64,000 nt of DNA, from NCBI GenBank assembly GCA_041398785.1, contig JAWKUA010000003.1, forward strand, positions 186,001 through 250,000. Direction: 5' to 3'. The notes under the pieces were generated by a model. The model saw nothing but the letters and a program-made list of their open reading frames with translations. It had not been told where the DNA came from and ran no database searches. Below, one piece after another: positions 56,037 through 64,000 of this stretch. This DNA is from Planctomycetaceae bacterium (GTDB taxonomy: Bacteria; Planctomycetota; Planctomycetia; Planctomycetales; Planctomycetaceae). Numbering within the stretch: the stretch's first letter is position 1; each line of letters starts with the position of its first letter. The position numbers and the translations under genes were made by a program.

Positions 56037-59000
56037 GTACGACTGACGAAATCCCCGTGGAAGATCCTCAACTGTTGAACCTGGTCGAGGATCTGACCGA
56101 CGCGCTAACGGACGGAGATGATTCTCTTGTCAGCCAACTGCTGGCAATTCACCCGCAATATGAAGATCGGCTGCGCGAACTGTTGCCGTGCCTGCGTGCA
56201 ATGACCGGGCTGCCGAATCTCGAAATCCGGACCACTGATCTCGCGAGGAACTGTTCATCAAACCCGGACGGCGTTGAACGGCTTGCCGCATACACAACGC
56301 TCGGCGACTTCCTTCTGCTGCGTGAACTAGGCCGCGGCGGCATGGGAATCGTATATGAAGCAGAACAGGTTTCTCTGGCAAGGCGAGTGGCCCTGAAGGT
56401 GCTTCCATTTGGATCACTTTCCGACCAAATGCGGCTGAGACGGTTTCGCAATGAAGCCTATGCCGCCGCTCAGCTAAGTCACCCCAACATTGTCGACGTG
56501 TACGGCATTGGCTCCCACGACGATCGGCACTTTATCGCCATGCGTTTTGTTGACGGAGCAAATCTCGCGCGCGTGCTGCGAACCGATCTGCCGGACAGGA
56601 CTTCCGAGTGCCGCGGCACTCAGCCGCACGGAACAACTCCGCTTCCGGCCCAGTTGGCGGAATTCCGTCAGGCGCCGCAGCCGCGCCAGACATGGTTTGG
56701 CCGGCGCTCTCATGCGGTCATGAATCCTGCAGCGCGGCTGAATCGAGTTCCCGAAAAAGATTCCGCTTCAGTCAGCGGTGATGAAGCCCCCGGGCCACTA
56801 AGGCCGCCTGGCGACTTCAACCAGCGCCAGATTTGGGTCGCTTTGATTGGAACGCGGGTGGCTGCGGCACTTGAGCACGCTCATTCTCAGGGTGTCATTC
56901 ATCGAGACATCAAACCGTCAAATCTGATTGTGGATACCGACGGCAAGGTCTGGGTCACTGATTTTGGCCTGGCTCGCGTTGAATCCGACCCGGCCCTCAC
57001 GGCATCCGGCCATTTGCTGGGCACGCTGCGGTATATGAGTCCCGAGCAGGTTCGCGGCAACCGGCTGGGCGTCGACCACAGAGCCGACATCTACTCCCTG
57101 GGAGCTACGCTGTACGAGATGCTGGCCGACGAACCGATGCTGTCCGCTGTCGAACAGCCGGAGCTGCTGCAGCAGCTGTTACACGAAGAACCTGTGCCGT
57201 TGCGGCAACGACAACCTCTGGTTTCGCGCGATCTTGAGACAATCGTGATGAAAGCTGTGTCCTTCGATGCGGCTGACCGATACCAGACGGCGGCGGAACT
57301 CGAAGTCGACCTGAGCGCGTTTCTGGAACACCGACCGATTCAGGCACGCCCGCCCACAACGGCGGACCGGTTTCTGAAATGGTGCCGCCGGCATCGCCGA
57401 CGGCTCGTGATCGGTGGCCTGGCCGCTGCGATCATGTTCGTTGTCGTCAGCGTCGTGGCATTTGTCGCCTGGCACGAACGGTCACAGCGAATCGTCGAAC
57501 AGTACCTTCGGCAACAGCAGCAGGCGGTGATTGACCGGCAGCGTGACGCGACTCGCAACCATCGCTACGTCGCCAGTCTGCAGCTCGCCTGGCAAAGCTG
57601 GCAGGGGACCGATGGGACGGGAATGCGCCGGCGGCTGCTCGACTGTGTGCCGGCAGAAGCAGAAACCGATCTGCGCGATTTCGCATGGCACTACCTGTGG
57701 AGAATTCTCGAGGAAACGCCGGAGCCCTTCGGGAAACACACAGGCGAAGCTTTCCACATTACGCAGTCACCGGACGGAAAGCTGCTGGCCACCAGCGGTT
57801 CCGACGGCGTGCGGCTGTGGGACACAACAACCTGGCAGCCGGTCAGGCACCTGTCGGAACACACGTCCGATGTGAACTTCAGTGAATTCACGCCCGACGG
57901 AACCCGCACGCTGTCCGCCAGCGACGACGGCACGGTGAAGATTCGGGACACACAAACCTGGGAAGTATTGGATTCCGTGCAGTGCGGCTGGTGGGTTGTC
58001 GCGGCTCACCTGCTGCCCGATCACCGCCGGCTGGTCGTCGCCGAACGACGCGAAACGCGGAACGGACGGGAAAGCCGTGTCCGTGCGTTTGACCTGAAGA
58101 CCCGAAAAATGCTGTGGCAGGCCAGCCAGAGAGGCTATATCCAGGCGATGATTGCAGTGCCCGGTTCGTCTCACGTGGCCGGTGTGAATGACGGCGGCTG
58201 GTTCTTTGTGCTCGACGCCGACACTGTGGGCGATCCCGCCATTATCAGTCGGCGAAATCCCGGCGGCATGGTCAGTAGTGTTGCAGTGGATGTCGCCGGG
58301 CGCTTCGTGGCCGCCGGTATTGGCCAGGACATTTTGGTGTGGCCGCTGAATTCCAAGCGTCATACTCCATTGCTGAGTCTGCCGGGGCCGCACAACAGCA
58401 GCATTGAATCGCTGAGTTTCACACCGACCGGCGAACTGATCTCGGCAGATCGAGGCGGATGGGCCGTCATCTGGAACGTTGACTGGGACTCTGAGCCACC
58501 CGCTCTGATCAGCTCCCGTCGGTTCAAGTACCACGTCCCGCTGTGGTGTGCCCGGGTTACGCAGGATGAACGCTGGCTGGTCACGTCCGATCGCCACGGC
58601 CAAATCGTTCGCTGGCCGACGAAGGAACTGAGTCCCTCCGAGCCACGGCGCATCCACCTGGCTGATGTCGACCGTCTTTCGCTTCACGACAAGCTGCTGG
58701 TCGCCACGTGCTCCTGGCGTGACGCTATCTCGTCAAACGGTCGCATCGGCTGGCTGCTGCAATCGGGCAGCCGGCTGCAGACGTGGGATCTGCAGGAAGA
58801 TCGGCCCATCGATACAACACTGCTGGCAGACATTGGGGAAAGCTACCGCGAAGTTGTCGGCGTCTACGTTTCACCTGACGGGCGCCGTGTCGGAGCCGCG
58901 ATCGACCACCACCTGCGGTTTTTCGATCACGCAACCGGCCGCTGGGACTCCGGCGACCTGTTCAACGGCCGGACAGGCTGGCACATGGCGTGGGCACCGG

Positions 59001-59485
59001 ACAACCGACGAGTCGCTGCCGGGTCCACTGATGGAGTGACTTACAGTGTCGAAATCGTCGATATTGTCACCGGGCAGCGACAGGTGCTGCCGCACCGGTA
59101 CGGAGGCGTTCCCCAGGCCTGGTCGGCGGACGGCGCTTTCCTGGCAACATCCAACAGCGACGGCACGGTGTCGCTTTGGGACACGTCAACCTGGTCGGAA
59201 GTCGATCGATTCGTGGCATCTCCGGACGCAGGTGTGTCGCTGGCGATCTCACCCGACGGCCGGACCCTTGCCACGTGTGACGGAAGTTCTGTCACGCTGT
59301 GGAACTTCGCAACACGGCGCCCCTGCTTTTCCCTGCCTGTGCGCCGACTCAATCACGGACTACTGCGGTTCTCGCCCGATGGCCGCCATCTTGGCCTCGA
59401 AGGCGTCCACGAAGGCAAGCGCCAATTGCTGGTCTGGACGCTGGACAGCACATCGTCATCCGTCGGTCAGTTTCTCCGAAACTGA
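56033..59485 (+). CDS. Ser/Thr protein kinase with WD40 repeats
   Basis: 1150 residues. N-terminal 90 residues are acidic. The kinase domain runs from about 92 to 425: Gly-rich loop 100-105 (GRGGMG), Lys122 (VALKVL), catalytic HRD with Asp292, DFG Asp310, APE-like SPEQVRG. An insert of about 80 residues (near 190-270) splits the N- and C-lobes. A membrane helix is at about 460-480 (LVIGGLAAAIMFVVVSVVAFV). Residues 560-1145 form WD40-type blades (for example LLATSGSDGVRLWD and GAFLATSNSDGTVSLWD), on the far side of the membrane. The last seven residues (VGQFLRN) and the stop lie in a REP palindrome. Confidence 0.9.
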   Translation: MSTTDEIPVEDPQLLNLVEDLTDALTDGDDSLVSQLLAIHPQYEDRLRELLPCLRAMTGLPNLEIRTTDLARNCSSNPDGVERLAAYTTLGDFLLLRELGRGGMGIVYEAEQVSLARRVALKVLPFGSLSDQMRLRRFRNEAYAAAQLSHPNIVDVYGIGSHDDRHFIAMRFVDGANLARVLRTDLPDRTSECRGTQPHGTTPLPAQLAEFRQAPQPRQTWFGRRSHAVMNPAARLNRVPEKDSASVSGDEAPGPLRPPGDFNQRQIWVALIGTRVAAALEHAHSQGVIHRDIKPSNLIVDTDGKVWVTDFGLARVESDPALTASGHLLGTLRYMSPEQVRGNRLGVDHRADIYSLGATLYEMLADEPMLSAVEQPELLQQLLHEEPVPLRQRQPLVSRDLETIVMKAVSFDAADRYQTAAELEVDLSAFLEHRPIQARPPTTADRFLKWCRRHRRRLVIGGLAAAIMFVVVSVVAFVAWHERSQRIVEQYLRQQQQAVIDRQRDATRNHRYVASLQLAWQSWQGTDGTGMRRRLLDCVPAEAETDLRDFAWHYLWRILEETPEPFGKHTGEAFHITQSPDGKLLATSGSDGVRLWDTTTWQPVRHLSEHTSDVNFSEFTPDGTRTLSASDDGTVKIRDTQTWEVLDSVQCGWWVVAAHLLPDHRRLVVAERRETRNGRESRVRAFDLKTRKMLWQASQRGYIQAMIAVPGSSHVAGVNDGGWFFVLDADTVGDPAIISRRNPGGMVSSVAVDVAGRFVAAGIGQDILVWPLNSKRHTPLLSLPGPHNSSIESLSFTPTGELISADRGGWAVIWNVDWDSEPPALISSRRFKYHVPLWCARVTQDERWLVTSDRHGQIVRWPTKELSPSEPRRIHLADVDRLSLHDKLLVATCSWRDAISSNGRIGWLLQSGSRLQTWDLQEDRPIDTTLLADIGESYREVVGVYVSPDGRRVGAAIDHHLRFFDHATGRWDSGDLFNGRTGWHMAWAPDNRRVAAGSTDGVTYSVEIVDIVTGQRQVLPHRYGGVPQAWSADGAFLATSNSDGTVSLWDTSTWSEVDRFVASPDAGVSLAISPDGRTLATCDGSSVTLWNFATRRPCFSLPVRRLNHGLLRFSPDGRHLGLEGVHEGKRQLLVWTLDSTSSSVGQFLRN

Positions 59486-59486
59486 C
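59466..59486. repeat. REP palindrome, type A, overlapping kinase stop
   Basis: GTCAGTTTC-TCC-GAAACTGAC: 9-bp arms, 3-base loop. It encodes the last codons of the kinase gene (QFLRN, stop at 59483-59485). Other type A copies are at 60311-60333 and 60461-60485. Confidence 0.85.
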
Positions 59487-59589
59487 GCAGCGTGACGATC
59501 AGTACCCTTCAGCCAAACCCGCGGTCACCGGCAACCCGCTCCCCAAACAACATCTTTGGGCGTCAGCTCCCCAAATGCGCGATCAACCG

Positions 59590-59617
59590 GGTTTCGGAGA
59601 AACCTGGCGACGGCTGT
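59590..59617. repeat. REP palindrome, type B, upstream of RAYT
   Basis: GGTTTC-GGA-GAAACC plus TGGCGACGGCTGT. It lies 12 bases upstream of the RAYT start codon, so it may carry part of its translation initiation region. A near-identical copy (27 of 28 bases) is at 60433-60460. Its core is the reverse complement of type A's core. Confidence 0.85.
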
Positions 59618-59629
59618 TACACTCCGATC

Positions 59630-60304
59630 ATGGCCAACACACCACTTACTCCCGATGACCTGCGGTTCTTCGATCGCGACGATGACTTCTCCATTCGATG
59701 GAATCGCCTGCCGCACTGGACTCAGGCGGGCACGGTCGTGTTCATCACCTGGCGAACAGAAGATTCCATGCCGCAATCCGTCGTGCGCCAGTGGCTTTCC
59801 GATCGAGACGACATCCTGAGATCTCATGGCATCAATCCCCAGGGGGACTGGCGTGCCCGGGTGAGCGCCCTGCCTTTGAATCATTCATTGCGAATCAAAT
59901 GGCAACTCATCAATCGCTTTGACGAACGACTCGACGATTGTCACGGAGCGTGCCTGCTCCGTCGCCCGGACGTCGCGACGATCGTTTCGGACAGCCTGCT
60001 GAAGTTCGACGGTGACCGCTACCTGTTGACGGATTTCTGCGTGATGCCTAATCACATCCACCTGCTGGCGGCGTTCCGGACCGAAGAACTGGCCACACAG
60101 CAGATTGCCGGCTGGAAACGCTTCCAGGCTCGTCAGATCAACACCCTCTTGGATCTGAACGGAGCATTCTGGAAGCATCAGAGTTTCGACCATCTGGTCC
60201 GCAGCGAATGCCAGTTTCAGCATCTGCGTCGGTACATCGCCAACAACGGAATCCACGGCCACGTCCCGGCTGACGAGTTCACGCACTGGACACGTGAGTT
60301 GTAA
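59630..60304 (+). CDS. REP-associated tyrosine transposase (RAYT), Y1_Tnp family
   Basis: 224 residues from ATG 59630; the frame is open further upstream but the REP sequence lies there. RAYTs are single-copy HUH-type enzymes that bind and cleave REP palindromes as single-stranded DNA. The HUH motif is in MPNHIHLL (about residues 139-146), and the likely nucleophile is Tyr of LRRYIANNG near residue 203. FITWRTEDSMP near the start matches the family. It is flanked on both sides by REP palindromes of two types within 900 bases, which matches a REP/RAYT unit. Confidence 0.9.
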   Translation: MANTPLTPDDLRFFDRDDDFSIRWNRLPHWTQAGTVVFITWRTEDSMPQSVVRQWLSDRDDILRSHGINPQGDWRARVSALPLNHSLRIKWQLINRFDERLDDCHGACLLRRPDVATIVSDSLLKFDGDRYLLTDFCVMPNHIHLLAAFRTEELATQQIAGWKRFQARQINTLLDLNGAFWKHQSFDHLVRSECQFQHLRRYIANNGIHGHVPADEFTHWTREL

Positions 60305-60310
60305 CCCGTC

Positions 60311-60333
60311 GGTCAGTTTCTCGAAAACTGGCC
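60311..60333. repeat. REP palindrome, type A, degenerate
   Basis: GGTCAGTTT-CTCGA-AAACTGGCC; one arm mismatch compared with other copies. Together with the preceding CCGTC it matches the copy at the end of the kinase gene over about 16 bases. Confidence 0.75.
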
Positions 60334-60432
60334 CCGTGACGGTTGCAAACCTGAATGAACAGCGGTGTTTGCTAAAGTCGAATTCCGATTCGTGGCCGGA
60401 TGGCAGCAGCACGGCACAGGCATGCTCGTCCA

Positions 60433-60460
60433 GGTTTCGGAGAAACCAGGCGACGGCTGT
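60433..60460. repeat. REP palindrome, type B
   Basis: Second copy of GGTTTCGGAGAAACC followed by AGGCGACGGCTGT; differs by one base from the copy before the RAYT gene. Confidence 0.85.
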
Positions 60461-60485
60461 GGGTCAGTTTCTCCGAAACTGACCC
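60461..60485. repeat. REP palindrome, type A, perfect
   Basis: GGGTCAGTTTC-TCC-GAAACTGACCC: perfect 11-bp arms with a three-base loop, the best copy of the family in the window. Confidence 0.88.
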
Positions 60486-60707
60486 GGTCGCAGCACTCGA
60501 CACCGTTCCGCCAATCGCAGCGATGATTCTCTCGAAAATCCGGAAACTCACGATTTTTCCGGGAACCGATCGGCTATTTCTGCGGGATTCGGAGTGACAG
60601 AGTGTTCTGAAGGACAGGCGGCCAGCCCCGGCGGGGACTCGTCAGCCGCGGCACCGCATGTCTGTCGCAGATGTACCCCTCATTCCGACCAGGTCACGGA
60701 GATCTCA

Positions 60708-61376
60708 ATGCCCGCCTCACGCACACGTGTTTCGCAGATTCTGATTGCCGCTGCCATTGCGGTGTTCACCGTTCTGAGCCAGCCAGCAGCCCTGGCGCAG
60801 GTTGATCGCTTTCAGCCTGTGGATCAGGGATTGCTCGGCACGCAAACCGGACTGATCTGGGGCCATCACTTCAAGGAAGTCAATGCTGTTTACAGCCGTG
60901 CCACGCCTCTTTACACGTGGGATTGGGCAATGGCAACAACTGTCATTATCGAAGAGGACTGGGATCCGGAAGGCGATGAAGAATGGCTGTACCTGACTTA
61001 TCAGGAATTTTCAGACACATTGTACGGCCCGGTTGACGTCGAAGGCGGCGTCTGGCGGCTGCCGACTCGGGATGAACTCCAGGACGCCATTGGCGCGGGG
61101 ATGATGCTTCAGTTGGACATGAGCCCGGCCGACGGGCTGCAACTGTTTGATCCGGTGACATTCCATGACGCGGTCTGGTCGTCAACGAAGGGCAAGAAGA
61201 AACGTGGCGGCTTTGACTCGGCATATCGAGTGAGCCTGATCGACGGATCGTCCGACAACATCACTGTCGGCAGTGCGCTTTGGGGAGCGATCCCGGTGTT
61301 CGACCCAACCGGCGGCGGCGATGACAACAGCGGTCCGGGCAACGGCAACGGCAACGGGAACGGAAAGAACAAGTAG
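60708..61376 (+). CDS. exported Lcl (DUF1566) domain protein
   Basis: 222 residues from ATG 60708 (GGAG upstream). A signal peptide covers residues 1-32 (ILIAAAIAVFTVLSQPAALA-Q). The body resembles the Lcl C-terminal (DUF1566) fold: LLGTQTGLIWGHHF, the conserved GGVWRLPTRDEL and later VWSST. The protein ends in a Gly/Asn-rich tail (GPGNGNGNGNGKNK), possibly a linker or surface tail. Function unknown; some homologues are bacterial surface proteins. The next gene encodes a PEP-CTERM protein on the same strand. Confidence 0.72.
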   Translation: MPASRTRVSQILIAAAIAVFTVLSQPAALAQVDRFQPVDQGLLGTQTGLIWGHHFKEVNAVYSRATPLYTWDWAMATTVIIEEDWDPEGDEEWLYLTYQEFSDTLYGPVDVEGGVWRLPTRDELQDAIGAGMMLQLDMSPADGLQLFDPVTFHDAVWSSTKGKKKRGGFDSAYRVSLIDGSSDNITVGSALWGAIPVFDPTGGGDDNSGPGNGNGNGNGKNK

Positions 61377-61553
61377 CGGGCAGAACAGCGTCCATGCGCC
61401 ACCTGCGTAGCCCGAATGCGTTCCGTTTCGGCCAAACGACCGCAGCAGTCTGTCGATCGGCGACTTCGACCGACCACAGGGTCGCCATACAACATGCGCG
61501 CGTGGCGCGGAGATCCAAAAGAAGCTGACTCCAATAACCTGCTCTGGAGAGAT

Positions 61554-62279
61554 ATGACCATTATGAAACGGATTCTCGTCGTCACCGTAGTGGCTCTTGC
61601 ACTCTTCCCCACTGAGTTGGCGCTTGGGGATGTTGTATTTGTCGAGGATTTCTCATCCTCGCTCAGTCCGTCGCTCGTAGTTGACGCGAATTCGGGCTGG
61701 GATTTGACGGTTGCAGGCGGCCGGGCGAATACAACAAAGTCGGCGGGCATCGCGGGGGCGTCCGGGGTCAGAGTGAATACGAGTTTTCGAGTGACGGGTG
61801 ATTTCGAAGCGTTCATCGGTATCGAACCGCAGCAAACGACAAGCTCCGTAGGACTTCTGGCGTTCTTTGGTGACGGCTCGGTTGCCGCCGACGTCTTCTA
61901 TTTTGCGAATCAAAAGCTGGCGAATTTCTTCTTCCCTGAAGGGCTCATTCCGACGGGCGGCGGTATTACAAGCCTTTCAGCGTCCAGTCTTGGAATTGTG
62001 CGAACCGGTAACCAGGTTGAGACATTCTACGATGGCAATCTCGTGGCAGCACTGTCGGATCCTCGGTTCGCACAAGCGGCGGGTTTTCAATTCTTCCACC
62101 TGGAAGAGCGGCCGGGCACGCTTGGAGCCACCTCGGCATTCTTTGACGATTTCAGCATTCGTGCCGACGGGATCGTGGCTGTGCCCGAACCAAATTCGCT
62201 GTTATGGTTTTCGTCGGCCGCTGTTGGGCTTGTGTGCATCGCCTGGAAACGCCGGCGAGTGACGGATCGATTTTGCTGA
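61554..62279 (+). CDS. PEP-CTERM sorting-domain protein
   Basis: 241 residues from ATG 61554 (GGAGAG four bases upstream). N-terminal signal peptide to about residue 26 (ILVVTVVALALFPTELALG). The central part is a beta-rich domain (GDVVFVEDFSSSLSPSL, a laminin-G-like style). The C-terminus is a PEP-CTERM signal: VPEPNSLLWFSSAAVGL followed by a helix and basic KRRR, which exosortase cleaves for surface anchoring or release. Its exosortase is not in the window. Confidence 0.82.
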   Translation: MTIMKRILVVTVVALALFPTELALGDVVFVEDFSSSLSPSLVVDANSGWDLTVAGGRANTTKSAGIAGASGVRVNTSFRVTGDFEAFIGIEPQQTTSSVGLLAFFGDGSVAADVFYFANQKLANFFFPEGLIPTGGGITSLSASSLGIVRTGNQVETFYDGNLVAALSDPRFAQAAGFQFFHLEERPGTLGATSAFFDDFSIRADGIVAVPEPNSLLWFSSAAVGLVCIAWKRRRVTDRFC

Positions 62280-62365
62280 AATGGCAGCTAATGTCCTGCG
62301 GTGGCTTAGCCCGAAAGTTATCGCCCGGTGAACGCGCCAATGGGCCGGTTCCCGGAGGAACTCGG

Positions 62366-64000
62366 CTACGATTTGCGGACGGCTTCTGCGGCGACCCGGA
62401 TCCTGACTCCCTTGAAACCGGGGGTCTTTGATTGCGGGTCCACTCGGTGAGGCACCAGGACGTTGGCTTCCGGGTAGTACATCAAGGCGTTGCCGGCTCG
62501 GATGTCGAAGGGGCGGGCATGGAACAGCCGAAGTTCTCCGGCGGCGCTGGTGATTCGCACCTGCTGATCCGGCTGAAGTCCCAATCGCTGCAGATCAGCG
62601 GCGTTCATGAGGATCACGTTGCGGCGGTCCTGACCGCGGTAGACGTCTTCGTCGTCGTAGACCACGCTGTTGAACTGGCCTTCCGAACGCACGGTCATCA
62701 GCCGCAGTTCGTTTTCCGTGATGGTGTTATCGGGAAGAGGCACGGCGTGGAACGTCGCTTTGCCGGTTGCTGTCGGGAAGTGGTAATTCTCGACGGCCCG
62801 ACCCGTGACGTGGAATTCCTGCTTCGAGGCATCGATGCCCAGCATATGTTCGTAGCCGGGAACGAGTTCTCCGATGAGCTGACGGATGGCGGCGTGGCTG
62901 CGAAGTTCCGCGAAATTGATTCGGCCCGTACGATGGGACTCCGATCCCGTCGCATCGGTGTGCTGCGTGTGGGAAGGCGAGGCCCCCGGCGCGCCGCTGA
63001 GACGCTGGACTTCCGTTGGCTGATGCGGATCGCCAGCCGCCGCAGCCTCCCGAAGCTTCGACTGGTTTGGAGACGCATCGTACGGAAAGACACGTTCAGC
63101 CACGGCGGCCAGGATCGACACTTCGCTGCGAGGTCCCTCAAACCTGGCCGGGCCACCTTCGCTGAGCCGCACGTAGCTGAACATCGATTCCTGCGTCGTC
63201 GGCTGCGGTTCCTCGTCACGCGGCAGCACAGGGAGAATCAATGTTTCCTGGCCGAGTCCGTTCACGTGGCCGGTGTTCAGCGTCGTTGACAGATGAACCA
63301 GCGTCGTCAGGCGGTTCATGGCTTCCGCCGCGTACCGGTGGTCGGGATTGCTTCCGAACAGATTGCCTCCCAGGCACAGCGCGAAATCCATCTCACCGCG
63401 GTGAGCGGCATCCATGCAGGCCATCGTGTCCAGGCCGGGACTCGTCGGAACGTCGATGCCCAGTTTCTGCTCGAAGCGTTCCAGCATCTTTCGTTTTCAA
63501 AGCCGGAGTCACTCCGACAGAACCGAGTCCCTGCACGTTGCTGTGTCCGCGAATCGGCATGACTCCGGCGCGCGGCGACCAACCATGCCTCGCAGCAATG
63601 CGACGTTGGCGATCATCTGAACGTTTTGCGTGCCGTGCAGATGATGAGTAATCCCCATGCACCAGCCGATCACAGCGTTCTTGGACGCGGCGTACTGAGC
63701 CGCGATGTCTGCGATTTGTTCGCGATTGACTCCGCTGCCCGAAACGATGTCGTCCCACGACGTGTCTCTGACCATCGCCGCGAATTCTGCGAAGCCTTCG
63801 GTGTGCTGATCGATGAACCTTCGATCGTGCGCGTGCTGTTCCAGAATCTCCTTTGCCACACCCGTCAGCAGCGCGAGGTCGCCGCCGATGTGCGGCTGAA
63901 CGTAAGTGCTGGCAATTTCGCTGCCGAACAGCAGGCTGCGGACATCGCTGGGAACCCGGAAGTTGACCAGCCCGAGTTCCTTCGCCGGATTTACGACAAT
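62366..64000 (-). pseudogene. molybdopterin oxidoreductase (FdhF/YdeP type), 3' part, with two compensating frameshifts
   Basis: The gene runs off the window at 64000. From the window edge to 63568 the frame encodes a normal stretch (NPAKELGLVNFRVPSDVRSL ... HHLHGTQNVQMIANVALLRG). A one-base deletion near 63567-63574 shifts the frame; 24 family-typical residues (AGVMPIRGHSNVQGLGSVGV) follow in a second frame. A one-base insertion near 63484-63496 restores the first frame, which then runs to the stop at 62366 (373 codons, including QMDFALCLGGNLFGSNP-like and CTERM VLVPHRVDPQSKTPGFKG parts). An in-frame repeat insert lies at about 62928-62990. Either a sequencing error or a broken gene; read as written the protein is cut. 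Confidence 0.82.
62928..62952. repeat. copy of the 51.7 kb hairpin inside the oxidoreductase gene
   Basis: The 25-base segment differs at two or three positions from those at 51703-51727 and 51736-51760; its core ACTCCGATCCCGTCG is identical. It lies in frame, encoding a Ser/His/Arg-rich loop of the oxidoreductase. Right beside it (62970-62995) is GGGAAGGCGAGGCCCCCGGC, a relative of the repeats at 28127 and 31908. Confidence 0.65.

Larger units (their letters stand above)
60305..60707. other. REP-rich intergenic stretch downstream of RAYT
   Basis: No gene supported. It carries three REP palindromes (60311-60333, 60433-60460, 60461-60485). The last two form an inverted B-A pair spaced only by TGT-type bases, as in a BIME. 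The end of the stretch holds the promoter region for the next gene, but no clear hexamers are seen. Confidence 0.6.

Noticed and set aside
63484..63574. In-frame TGA read as selenocysteine in the oxidoreductase
   Set aside because: Two TGA codons occur within a few codons in the shifted part, away from the active-site Cys/Sec position of this family, and the conserved residues lie in another frame; frameshifts explain it better.
1..64000. CRISPR array, tRNA, rRNA or tmRNA genes
   Set aside because: No regular spacer-repeat array and no cloverleaf or rRNA-like sequence was noticed by eye; a covariance-model scan would be needed to exclude small RNAs.

Overview
The window looks like a chromosomal segment of a planctomycete. 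It has high GC and dispersed short genes with few long operons. The families are typical of that group: a DUF1501 protein, a Tat-exported Gfo/Idh/MocA oxidoreductase, an ECF sigma factor overlapping a Ser/Thr kinase fused to WD40-type repeats, a large WD40 lipoprotein, several zinc-ribbon membrane or cytoplasmic proteins of unknown role, an EF-hand secreted protein and a PEP-CTERM protein. Species cannot be named from the sequence alone. No rRNA, tRNA, CRISPR array, prophage or replication origin was seen.

Layout. 1-7.2 kb: partial DUF1501 gene, Nudix hydrolase, a two-gene minus-strand unit (isopropylmalate/isocitrate-type dehydrogenase plus unknown protein), secreted nucleoside hydrolase, FN3-like protein, and two repeat-rich intergenic stretches. 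7.2-12.2 kb: SIMPL-domain protein, rbsK-rbsB-rbsC ribose cluster (no ATPase gene seen), Rpn-type nuclease. 12.3-18.8 kb: ApbE, DoxX-like membrane protein, Tat oxidoreductase, MFS transporter, ECF sigma factor. 19.9-27 kb: large membrane protein, thioredoxin-trypsin fusion, SmpB, RpoD. 27.2-35.9 kb: Hcp, VgrG and an FHA protein (type VI secretion-like parts), RDD/zinc-ribbon membrane protein, second FHA protein, degenerate alpha/beta hydrolase. 36.5-47.1 kb: four-zinc-ribbon protein, WD40 lipoprotein, MoxR ATPase, PolB-like exonuclease, unknown one-TM protein, unusual ferredoxin, small membrane protein. 47.4-54.3 kb: FtsH, an ABC ATPase/membrane protein pair, aldehyde dehydrogenase, one-TM unknown. 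54.4-64 kb: EF-hand protein, ECF sigma/kinase pair, a REP-associated transposase with its REP palindromes, an Lcl-domain secreted protein, a PEP-CTERM protein, and the 3' part of a molybdopterin oxidoreductase gene with two compensating frameshifts.

The most distinctive signals are repeat-driven. A RAYT transposase is surrounded by five REP palindromes, one of which supplies the last codons and stop of the neighbouring kinase gene. A hairpin family is present as an inverted pair at 51.7 kb and again inside the frameshifted oxidoreductase gene. The 3' end of rpoD carries a decayed tandem duplication. On the protein side, the Hcp-VgrG-FHA island and the thioredoxin-trypsin fusion are the best leads. 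I did not find strong evidence for a wholly new defence or secretion system.
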